Origin: an uncultured Selenomonadales bacterium
GTDB lineage: Bacteria; Bacillota; Negativicutes; Selenomonadales; Selenomonadaceae
Length of the DNA stretch: 7,144 bases
Direction of reading: 5' to 3'
Assembly: GCA_937910665.1 (NCBI GenBank)
Contig: CALEPR010000053.1
Coordinates: forward strand, 1-7,144
Positions within the stretch are counted from its first letter, which is position 1. Each line of letters opens with the position of its first letter. This document shows, piece after piece, positions 1 through 4,799 of the stretch. The translations under genes and the position numbers were made by a program. The notes under the pieces are model-generated. The model did no database searches. It saw nothing but the letters and a program-made list of their open reading frames with translations, and was not told the DNA's origin.

Positions 1-14
1 TTTTATCGGTAAAT

Positions 15-34
15 CCTCGTTTTGCAATTCGAGG
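15..34 (-). terminator. Possible weak hairpin downstream of the EIIC-like gene
   Basis: On the minus strand a 5-bp perfect stem, CCTCG pairing with CGAGG, encloses a 10-base loop. It begins 15 bases after the stop codon of the EIIC-like gene. The bases that follow (ATTTACC) are only a poor U-tract, so as an intrinsic terminator it is weak. It may instead be a chance palindrome or belong to the 5' region of a gene outside the window. The remaining bases 1-49 hold no start codon followed by an open frame. Confidence 0.3.
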
Positions 35-49
35 GTCTTTACATTTTAT

Positions 50-1336
50 CTAACTGCTTTTGCTTTCGCTCTCGTGTTCGATAGAATTTGCCGTTATGAC
101 AAATGGCGCGTAAATAAAAATGTCCATTATCAGCCAGACCATTTGCAAAAGTCCGCCCATGAATGAATGAGTTCCAATCATCGCGCCGATAAATAGCGGC
201 ATCGTCCAAGGAACATCGACTTGGAAGGCAGGCACAATTCCCCACGAAATTGCAACGTAACCGACAAAGGCATTGGCCACAGGCGCGAAGACGTATGGAA
301 TTAAAAAAATTGGATTTAAAATCACAGGCAAGCCGAAGATAAAAATTTCCTGCACATTGAAAGACATTAAAGGCAAACTGAATTTTGAAAGCGTTCGCCA
401 ATCTTCATGTTGCGAGAAAACTAAGATCGCAATCATCAAGCCGAGAACATGAATTACTCCCGCCTCGAAAAATCCTTCGGTAAAAATTGCTGTCGGTTCT
501 CCAATCTGATTTCCAATCTGCGCAGGAATATATGCAAGTTCCTGAAGTCTCGCCGTCACTCCGTAACCGGGTATTCCCAGCCACCACAAAAACCAGACTA
601 CAAATTGATAAAACATTACAAAGATCGGATTTTGGAAAATCGACATTCCCGACAAAAATTCAAAAAGCGGTTCGCCGAGTGTCTTGAGGAAATAAAGTAA
701 AATTGTCGTCGACCCGGCAATTATCAGCGTCAGAGAAATTGGCAGGAAGTTTGACAAATATTTTGCCATTTCTTTCGGCATTGACTTCGGCGGAGCAAGT
801 TGAAGTTTTTTAAAATTGTAAAGCCAAGAAAAAATTCTTGCCGACACAAAAGTTATCGAAAACGCAGAAAAAAATCCCAGCTCCGAAAAGTAGGAAGAAC
901 TTTCGCCCTGTCCATCAGTTAAAGCCATCGCCAAAATGAACGCCGAAATTGATGTTAGTATTGTCAAAATTTTGTCCGAGTTCCAAATTTCAGAAAGTTG
1001 CCTCGACAAAGTTACGACGATTGTCATCGCGACGATTGAATAGCCGCCGCCGATAATTTTTTTGCAAACTTGAAGTCCTTGAACAAAATTGCTCTGCAAA
1101 TAATCTTCTCCGCTCAATCCTGTCAACCAGAATCCTAAATTCAAGCCGTCCTTGTCCATCAAAATTCCCGAAGGATTCAAAAAAACATTTCCCAACAAAT
1201 CGAAAATTGAAATTGTCAGCCAAAACGGCAAGAGAACATAAAAAGATCTGCGGACAGCCAAAAAATATTTGTTCCGATAAAAACTTGTGATGCTCGGCAC
1301 AAAAGTAAGTTCCCAGAATGAAAAAAATCTCTCCAT
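50..1336 (-). CDS. PTS EIIC-like membrane protein, lactose/cellobiose (ChbC/CelB) type
   Basis: This 428-residue, very hydrophobic polytopic protein resembles the membrane (IIC) component of phosphotransferase sugar permeases of the lactose/chitobiose/cellobiose family, which bind and translocate a sugar while IIB phosphorylates it. The family signature is clear: FNVQEIFIFGLPVILNPI at residues 326-343 matches the usual FNINEPIIFGLPIVLNPI, and VPWTMP (375-380) matches the usual VPWTTP. Length is normal for a separate IIC. The start is an ATG preceded by AAGAAGGAAA (1344-1353, minus strand). Two features are odd. The conserved GIHG motif reads GIPG (residues 254-257), so the histidine thought to contact sugar in ChbC is proline, and the Pro after the conserved Glu330 is Ile. 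No IIA or IIB gene is nearby. It could be a permease using IIA/IIB from elsewhere, or a sugar-sensing relative such as the EIIC domains fused to signalling proteins. The family call is firm; substrate and transport activity are not. Confidence 0.85.
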   Translation of the reverse strand: MERFFSFWELTFVPSITSFYRNKYFLAVRRSFYVLLPFWLTISIFDLLGNVFLNPSGILMDKDGLNLGFWLTGLSGEDYLQSNFVQGLQVCKKIIGGGYSIVAMTIVVTLSRQLSEIWNSDKILTILTSISAFILAMALTDGQGESSSYFSELGFFSAFSITFVSARIFSWLYNFKKLQLAPPKSMPKEMAKYLSNFLPISLTLIIAGSTTILLYFLKTLGEPLFEFLSGMSIFQNPIFVMFYQFVVWFLWWLGIPGYGVTARLQELAYIPAQIGNQIGEPTAIFTEGFFEAGVIHVLGLMIAILVFSQHEDWRTLSKFSLPLMSFNVQEIFIFGLPVILNPIFLIPYVFAPVANAFVGYVAISWGIVPAFQVDVPWTMPLFIGAMIGTHSFMGGLLQMVWLIMDIFIYAPFVITANSIEHESESKSS

Positions 1337-1441
1337 AAAAATGTTTCCTTCTTAAAAAATTTTTTTGAAATTTCGACGCGATAAATAATTTTTCCTTTGC
1401 TTATTTGCGAATTGATTTTCTCCGCGAAAAAAAATTTTTAT

Positions 1442-1473
1442 TTGACCTATTGACTTTTTGATTTTTTGTACTA
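1442..1473 (+). repeat. Four tandem octamers across the hsp20 core promoter
   Basis: Four 8-bp units follow one another without gaps: TTGACCTA, TTGACTTT, TTGATTTT and TTGTACTA. Each begins TTGA or TTGT at 1442, 1450, 1458 and 1466. The second unit supplies the -35 hexamer and the last runs into the -10. On the opposite strand the first two units read AGTCAATAGGTCAAA. This resembles the CtsR heat-shock operator (RGTCAAA, 3 bp, RGTCAAA), except that the half-sites are 8 rather than 10 bp apart. Whether it is an operator is inference. Confidence 0.4.
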
Positions 1474-1477
1474 TAAT
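1450..1477 (+). promoter_or_regulatory. Sigma-A promoter of the hsp20 gene
   Basis: The -35 hexamer TTGACT (1450-1455) and a perfect -10 TATAAT (1472-1477) are separated by 16 bp. Transcription should begin near 1483-1486, giving a leader of about 67 bases. A short hairpin near the start of that leader pairs AGGAC (1488-1492) with GTCCT (1503-1507) around a 10-base purine loop. I find no CIRCE element (TTAGCACTC-N9-GAGTGCTAA), so control by HrcA is not indicated. Confidence 0.75.
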
Positions 1478-1551
1478 GACACTCGAAAGGACAAAAGAAA
1501 AAGTCCTCAAGAAAAAAAATTTTTAGTGAATGTCAAAAGGAGACGATAAAA

Positions 1552-2004
1552 ATGTTTGGATTGGTACCGTTTAACTCAAAAAGTTTGTCATCAAGGCAAG
1601 ATGGTTTTTCAAGTTTGTTTGATATTTTTAATGAACCTTTCTTCAATGATTTTCCAATGACTTCGACAAGTTCAGGAAAATTTAAAGTCGATGTGAAAGA
1701 CAACGGCAACGACTATGAACTGACTGCCGAATTACCGGGAATGAGGAAGGAAGATATTTCGCTGGACTACACAAACAGTTATTTAACTATCTCCGCGCAG
1801 AGGAACGAAGAAAAAAATGACAGCGATGAAAAAGGAAATTATATTCGTCGGGAGCGTCACTTCGGAAGCATGAGCAGATCTTTCTACATTGACAATATTG
1901 ACGAATCAAAAATCAAAGCGGAATTTAAAGATGGCATTTTGAAAATTGATCTGCCGAAAGTCACCGAGCAAGTTCAGCAAGTCAAACAAATTCCGATTCA
2001 GTAA
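1552..2004 (+). CDS. Small heat-shock protein, Hsp20/alpha-crystallin family
   Basis: This 150-residue cytosolic ATP-independent holdase chaperone binds unfolding proteins during heat or other stress and hands them to ATP-dependent chaperones. The N-terminal arm (1-42) is rich in Phe and Ser, with SLFDIFNEPFFNDF at 21-34, as in other bacterial Hsp20 proteins. The alpha-crystallin domain spans about 43-136: YELTAELPGM at 55-64, the RRERHFGSMSRSF segment at 99-111, and the signature AEFKDGILKIDLPK at 123-136, the usual A-x-x-x-[D/N]-G-[V/I]-L motif. The C-terminal IPI (147-149) is the I-x-I oligomerisation motif. Length is typical for the class. The ATG has AAAGGAG at 1536-1542, nine bases upstream. 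The gene has its own promoter and terminator, so it is monocistronic, which suits a stress gene. Confidence 0.95.
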   Translation: MFGLVPFNSKSLSSRQDGFSSLFDIFNEPFFNDFPMTSTSSGKFKVDVKDNGNDYELTAELPGMRKEDISLDYTNSYLTISAQRNEEKNDSDEKGNYIRRERHFGSMSRSFYIDNIDESKIKAEFKDGILKIDLPKVTEQVQQVKQIPIQ

Positions 2005-2034
2005 TTGAATGGAAAATTTTCCCCAAAAAATTTT

Positions 2035-2060
2035 TCTGTCCGCGTGGGCAGATTTTTTTT
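2035..2060 (+). terminator. Rho-independent terminator of hsp20
   Basis: A 7-bp stem pairs TCTGTCC (2035-2041) with GGGCAGA (2046-2052), including one G-U pair, around the tetraloop GCGT. Eight T follow at 2053-2060. It begins 30 bases after the hsp20 stop codon and is the clearest terminator in the window. Confidence 0.88.
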
Positions 2061-2141
2061 GCGAGCGACCATAAAAATTTTTTTATTACTTCGGCGAAAA
2101 AAAACTAAAATTTTTGAAATAAGTCATGATAAAAAAATTTA

Positions 2142-2167
2142 TCCTCAACTGCAGAGGAATTTTTTTT
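2142..2167 (+). terminator. Second terminator-like hairpin in the gap after hsp20
   Basis: A 5-bp stem pairs TCCTC (2142-2146) with GAGGA (2154-2158) around a 7-base loop and is followed by A and eight T (2160-2167). It lies 82 bases beyond the end of the main hsp20 terminator. It may be a back-up terminator or the end of a short separate transcript. Confidence 0.55.
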
Positions 2168-2214
2168 GTTCGCGACGAAGAAAACAAAAATTTATTTTGC
2201 TTGAACAAATGATT

Positions 2215-2243
2215 TTGAGTTTTGGAAAATTGGAAAGTAAAAA
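2215..2243 (+). promoter_or_regulatory. Weak candidate promoter for the small membrane protein/HAD pair
   Basis: TTGAGT (2215-2220) and TAAAAA (2238-2243) are 17 bp apart. Each matches only four of six consensus bases. It is the best candidate I can find between the last terminator and the TTG start at 2341, where a promoter is expected, but such matches arise easily in DNA this AT-rich. Confidence 0.2.
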
Positions 2244-2324
2244 ATAAAAATTTTTTTAACTTCTGAGGGAATTGTAAAACAAAAAATAAATTTTCATGAG
2301 TTGCAAAAAAAATTTTTATGATTG

Positions 2325-2331
2325 AAAGGGG
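2325..2331 (+). promoter_or_regulatory. Ribosome binding site deciding the TTG start at 2341
   Basis: AAAGGGG sits nine bases before TTG at 2341. This fixes the start of the small membrane protein gene, which has no ATG that would leave both membrane helices intact. Confidence 0.7.
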
Positions 2332-2340
2332 ATTTTTAAT

Positions 2341-2535
2341 TTGCTTGAAATAATTAAGGACACGCTGAAAATTTTCGACTACCTGATTTTGGTTGCGGCA
2401 ATTTATATGTTTTCGCATTTCGACTATTCTAATCTCGACACGGTTCAAATTATTTACATTGTGACTTTTGTCTTGTGGTTCGTGATGTTGGCGGTAAGAA
2501 TTATTATTTTGTACAAGAATGGAGGTAAGAAATGA
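2341..2535 (+). CDS. Small two-helix membrane protein, unknown function
   Basis: I do not recognise this 64-residue protein. It starts at TTG with AAAGGGG nine bases upstream. Residues about 11-26 (IFDYLILVAAIYMFSH) and 36-57 (from VQIIYIVTFVLW to RIIILY) form two hydrophobic segments joined by a short polar loop (27-35). The tail is basic (KNGGKK), suggesting a two-pass inner-membrane protein with a cytoplasmic C-terminus. Its stop overlaps the start of the HAD phosphatase gene by the tetranucleotide ATGA (2532-2535), and the phosphatase's GGAGG site lies inside this gene's last codons, so the two are translationally coupled. A function linked to the phosphatase, for example tethering it to the membrane, is only inferred from this coupling. 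The good start site, hydrophobic pattern and tight overlap argue that it is a real gene. Confidence 0.75.
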   Translation: MLEIIKDTLKIFDYLILVAAIYMFSHFDYSNLDTVQIIYIVTFVLWFVMLAVRIIILYKNGGKK

Positions 2536-3332
2536 CTAAGGCAATTTTTTTCGACATTGACGGAACAATTTTGGACAAGGAGCATGGAATACCTGAATTG
2601 ACTCCGCGAGTTCAGTCTGCGATAAAAAAGTTGCAGGATCAAGGCAATTATATTTTTATCGCGACAGGCAGACCGTTTTCCTTTATGCCGAAAAATATTT
2701 TGGATTTTGGTTTCAACGGTTACGTCATGAGCAACGGCGCATTGATTATGATTGACGGAAAAGTTTTCTTTAAATCTGAACTTGATTCTAAAGTCGTGAA
2801 AAAAGTTTGTGACTTCGCGGAGAAAGAAAATATTGAATATATGCTCGAAAGTTATCCTGAAACTTATTGTCCAAAAGGTTTTAAGGCTTGCGAAGATTTT
2901 TTTAAAAAAATTGAAGTCGATCCCTCAGGATTTATTCGCGACTTTGACATTGAAAAAATTTCTGTGTCGAAAATGGAATTTCTTTCTGCGCGGAAAGATT
3001 TGGAGCAACTCGACCTTGACTATAAAAAAATTCTTTCGACGCCGGGTTTGACAGGTTGGGCAGATCCATTTCATTACAAAACTATGGAAGTTTATTCCGA
3101 TCAAATTTCAAAAGCGACAGGAATTTTAAAAGTTCTCGACCGCCTGAACATTGACGTAAAAAATTCTTACGCTTTCGGCGACGGACAAAACGACATGGAA
3201 ATGATTCAAACTGTCGGCGCGGGTTTTGTTATGGCGACGGCGAGAGATGAACTTAAAAAATTTGCAAAATTTGTCGTGCCGAGCGTCCACGACGACGGAG
3301 TTGCGGTAGGAATTGAAAAATATATTTTGTGA
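2532..3332 (+). CDS. HAD-superfamily phosphatase, Cof type (subfamily IIB)
   Basis: This 266-residue cytosolic Mg-dependent phosphohydrolase of the Cof/YbiV-like group typically dephosphorylates sugar phosphates or other small phosphorylated metabolites via an aspartyl-phosphate intermediate. All four HAD motifs are present: I, FFDIDGTILD at 6-15 (nucleophile Asp8, acid/base Asp10); II, ATGRP with Thr45; III, Lys194 in SKATGILKVL; IV, GDGQND at 216-221. The region between motifs II and III (roughly 85-185) is the C2-type cap that sets substrate choice. Length is normal (about 260-280). The ATG overlaps the preceding gene's stop, with GGAGGT at 2521-2526. Substrate cannot be read from sequence, as this family is promiscuous. 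Nothing appears degraded. Confidence 0.93.
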   Translation: MTKAIFFDIDGTILDKEHGIPELTPRVQSAIKKLQDQGNYIFIATGRPFSFMPKNILDFGFNGYVMSNGALIMIDGKVFFKSELDSKVVKKVCDFAEKENIEYMLESYPETYCPKGFKACEDFFKKIEVDPSGFIRDFDIEKISVSKMEFLSARKDLEQLDLDYKKILSTPGLTGWADPFHYKTMEVYSDQISKATGILKVLDRLNIDVKNSYAFGDGQNDMEMIQTVGAGFVMATARDELKKFAKFVVPSVHDDGVAVGIEKYIL

Positions 3333-3339
3333 ACAGGAA

Positions 3340-3411
3340 GGATTTAGGGGTTAGGATTTAGGAATTAGGGGCTAGAAATTTTTTTCAATTCCTCATTCCT
3401 CACTCCTAATT
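3340..3411. repeat. Heptamer-built imperfect inverted repeat
   Basis: The left side is five exact-length 7-bp units in a row: GGATTTA, GGGGTTA, GGATTTA, GGAATTA and GGGGCTA (3340-3374). The right side, read on the minus strand, has units GGAGTGA, GGAATGA and GGAATTG. Arms 3342-3366 and 3387-3411 are complementary at about 20 of 25 positions, so the transcript could fold into a long interrupted hairpin with a 20-base loop. It begins 7 bases after the HAD stop and ends 30 bases before the CYTH start. Heptamer-spaced G/T-A-rich elements of this style occur as dispersed intergenic repeats in several bacterial groups; whether this one is dispersed cannot be seen here. It may also reduce read-through into the CYTH gene. 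Confidence 0.8.
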
Positions 3412-3424
3412 TGTCAGTAAGTCT

Positions 3425-3430
3425 GGGGGA
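3425..3430 (+). promoter_or_regulatory. Ribosome binding site deciding the ATG start at 3441
   Basis: GGGGGA lies ten bases before ATG 3441. An in-frame TTG at 3411 would add ten residues but has no binding site and falls at the edge of the heptamer repeat. The ATG also places the E-x-E-x-K motif at residues 4-8, its normal distance from the N-terminus in this family. Confidence 0.65.
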
Positions 3431-3440
3431 AAATTTTTTT

Positions 3441-3890
3441 ATGGCGTTGGAAATTGAAAGAAAATTTTTGGTAGACGCAGAAAAAATTTCCGCGCTGAAC
3501 TTGTCGGGCGGAGAAAAAATTTCTCAAGGCTACCTTTCGACCGAGCCGAATAAAACTGTTCGCGTTCGCGTGAAAAATAATCGCGGTTTCCTGACAATCA
3601 AAAGCAAAAATGTCGGAATTGTTCGTAGCGAATTTGAATATGAAATTCCTGTCGCCGACGCAGAGGAAATTTTAAAACTTTGCGAGCCGAATATTTTGCA
3701 AAAAGTTCGTCACAAAATCGAACACGCAGGAAAAATTTTTGAAGTCGATATTTTTTTCGGACGGCATGAAGGTTTAATCTTGGCTGAAGTGGAATTAAAT
3801 TCCGCAGATGAAAAAATTGATCTGCCGAACTGGATCGGCGAGGAAGTTTCCGACAATCCGAAATATTACAATTCAAATTTGTCGGCGTGA
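3441..3890 (+). CDS. CYTH-domain protein, short bacterial triphosphate tunnel metalloenzyme
   Basis: This 149-residue single-domain protein belongs to the CYTH/TTM superfamily, whose members bind triphosphate in an eight-stranded beta-barrel with Mg or Mn. The hallmark E-x-E-x-K is residues 4-8 (EIERK). Alternating charged positions in later strands agree with the tunnel: RVRVK 41-45, FLTIKSK 50-56, EFEYEI 64-69, KVRHKIE 88-94, FEVDIF 100-105 and LAEVEL 114-119. Length matches short bacterial TTMs such as those studied from Nitrosomonas europaea and Clostridium thermocellum, which hydrolyse inorganic tripolyphosphate or nucleoside triphosphates. Inorganic triphosphatase is therefore the best guess. 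Adenylate cyclase of the CyaB type is less likely but not excluded. It lies on the same strand as the HAD phosphatase, 108 bases downstream, separated from it by the heptamer repeat. Confidence 0.88.
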   Translation: MALEIERKFLVDAEKISALNLSGGEKISQGYLSTEPNKTVRVRVKNNRGFLTIKSKNVGIVRSEFEYEIPVADAEEILKLCEPNILQKVRHKIEHAGKIFEVDIFFGRHEGLILAEVELNSADEKIDLPNWIGEEVSDNPKYYNSNLSA

Positions 3891-3926
3891 AAAAATTTTT
3901 TATGAAACAAAATTTAAATAAGTGCG

Positions 3927-3955
3927 TTGCTTTTATCAGATTACTTGTGTATAAT
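3927..3955 (+). promoter_or_regulatory. Sigma-A promoter of the rodZ-cdsA-cbiG run
   Basis: TTGCTT (3927-3932) and a perfect TATAAT (3950-3955) are 17 bp apart. Transcription should start around 3961-3963, right at the ribosome binding site, leaving a leader of only about 18 bases. The weak -35 is offset by the consensus -10 and ideal spacing. Confidence 0.65.
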
Positions 3956-3963
3956 CCCCTTTG

Positions 3964-3970
3964 AAAGGAG
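3964..3970 (+). promoter_or_regulatory. Ribosome binding site deciding the ATG start at 3980
   Basis: AAAGGAG ends nine bases before ATG 3980. In-frame TTG codons at 3971 and 3974 are too close to the site to be used efficiently, so ATG 3980 is preferred. Confidence 0.7.
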
Positions 3971-3979
3971 TTGTTGGCA

Positions 3980-4765
3980 ATGACAGGCGAAACTTTGCGA
4001 CAAGAGCGCGAGCGTCAAAAGCTGACTATTCAAGATATTGAACAGGGGACGAGTATTCGCTCCGCTTACATAGAGGCATTGGAAAACGGCGACTATGACA
4101 GTTTGCCCGGCGAAGTTTACGCAAAAGGTTTTGTAAAAAACTACGCAAATTTTTTGAACTTGGATGCGGAAAAGTTAGCAAAAGAATTTACCGCAGAAAT
4201 TTCTCCGGCTTCAGTGTCGGAAGAAAATATTTCTGCCTTTGAAGATGAAAAAATTATTTCTGAAAATCCCAAGACAGATAAATTAAAAATTACCGAACTG
4301 AAAGAGCCAAACGTAAAAATTGGCAACCGCTCCCAAAATAATTCCGGCTCGGGAAGCACAATGATTATTGCGGCAGTTTTTTTGATTGCAATTTTGTCCG
4401 GAGGAGTTTGGTATTATCTAAAAAATTCGCCGGAAACTGTTGCAAATGTAAATCCTTCGACGCAGACTGAAACAACTCAACCTGCGGAAAATCCTCCTGC
4501 AAATCCTGTGTCGGCGGCAGTCCCTCAGGACGGAGTAAATATTCAAGCAAAATTCAACGGCGAATGTTGGGCAAGAGTTTTTGTGGACGGAGTTCTGACT
4601 TACGAAGGAGTTCCCGCCGCAGGACAAATTATGGATTGGCATGGAATTGAAGGAGTAGTCATTCGCGTCGGCAACGCCGGAGGAATTGAAATTTCAATGA
4701 ACGGACAAAATTTAGGTTTGCTCGGCGGAGTGGGCGAAGTTGTCGAAAAAACTTTTACAAGGTAG
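3980..4765 (+). CDS. RodZ-like membrane protein (HTH_25, one TM helix, DUF4115)
   Basis: This 261-residue bitopic inner-membrane protein has the RodZ layout. RodZ links the MreB cytoskeleton to the wall-elongation machinery and helps set rod shape. Residues 1-73 form the cytoplasmic helix-turn-helix domain, with the typical LRQERERQKLTIQDIEQGT start and the YAKGFVKNYANFLNLD segment (48-62). A polar linker (about 74-126) precedes one membrane helix (about 127-147, TMIIAAVFLIAILSGGVWYY). A Pro/Thr/Gln-rich extracytoplasmic spacer (150-183) follows, then a C-terminal beta domain (185-261) of the DUF4115 type, containing CWARVFVDG and LGGVGEVVEKTF. The domain order is firm; the shape role is inferred from the family, since some Bacillota homologues are annotated only as helix-turn-helix regulators. 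It heads the run, 34 bases ahead of cdsA. Confidence 0.88.
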   Translation: MTGETLRQERERQKLTIQDIEQGTSIRSAYIEALENGDYDSLPGEVYAKGFVKNYANFLNLDAEKLAKEFTAEISPASVSEENISAFEDEKIISENPKTDKLKITELKEPNVKIGNRSQNNSGSGSTMIIAAVFLIAILSGGVWYYLKNSPETVANVNPSTQTETTQPAENPPANPVSAAVPQDGVNIQAKFNGECWARVFVDGVLTYEGVPAAGQIMDWHGIEGVVIRVGNAGGIEISMNGQNLGLLGGVGEVVEKTFTR

Positions 4766-4785
4766 ACTGAAAAAATTTTTTGACT

Positions 4786-4791
4786 GAGGAG
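4786..4791 (+). promoter_or_regulatory. Ribosome binding site deciding the TTG start of cdsA
   Basis: GAGGAG lies eight bases before TTG 4800, and no in-frame ATG occurs near the expected N-terminus. Starting here gives MLLRIITGIIGI, the usual beginning of CdsA proteins. Confidence 0.7.
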
Positions 4792-4799
4792 TTTGAAAA

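Larger units (their letters stand above)
2061..2340. other. AT-rich intergenic gap without a supported gene
   Basis: These 280 bases hold no open frame with a ribosome binding site until the one at 2325. They contain a second terminator-like hairpin (2142-2167), several A-tract/T-tract palindromes (for example 2241-2254 and 2303-2315), and a weak promoter candidate at 2215-2243. A 28-codon frame at 2126-2212 lacks a ribosome binding site and runs through the hairpin, so I do not call it. A small RNA ending at 2167 is possible, but I see no convincing promoter for it. Confidence 0.6.

Noticed and set aside
449..700. Forward frame opposite the EIIC-like gene
   Set aside because: It is a shadow of a long, clearly coding minus-strand gene, with no recognisable protein features.
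1478..1534. CIRCE-like operator (GACACT ... AGTGAATGTC)
   Set aside because: The arms do not match TTAGCACTC/GAGTGCTAA, the spacing is about 40 bases instead of 9, and the complementarity is broken by a 2-base insertion.
2126..2212. 28-codon frame across the second hairpin
   Set aside because: It has no ribosome binding site, and the sequence is better explained by the hairpin and its T-tract.
2005..2247. 80-residue forward frame directly after hsp20
   Set aside because: It reads through the hsp20 terminator and the second hairpin, its product is a low-complexity Lys/Phe/Arg string, and no ribosome binding site fits.
2086..2448. 120-residue minus-strand frame
   Set aside because: It opposes and overlaps the small membrane protein gene, has no ribosome binding site, and is an AT-rich low-complexity translation.
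3411..3440. Extension of the CYTH protein to TTG 3411
   Set aside because: It lacks a ribosome binding site, overlaps the heptamer repeat and would push the E-x-E-x-K motif away from the N-terminus.
3891..3902. A6T7 palindrome after the CYTH gene as a terminator
   Set aside because: It has no G-C stem, and the same motif occurs inside genes and at many starts.
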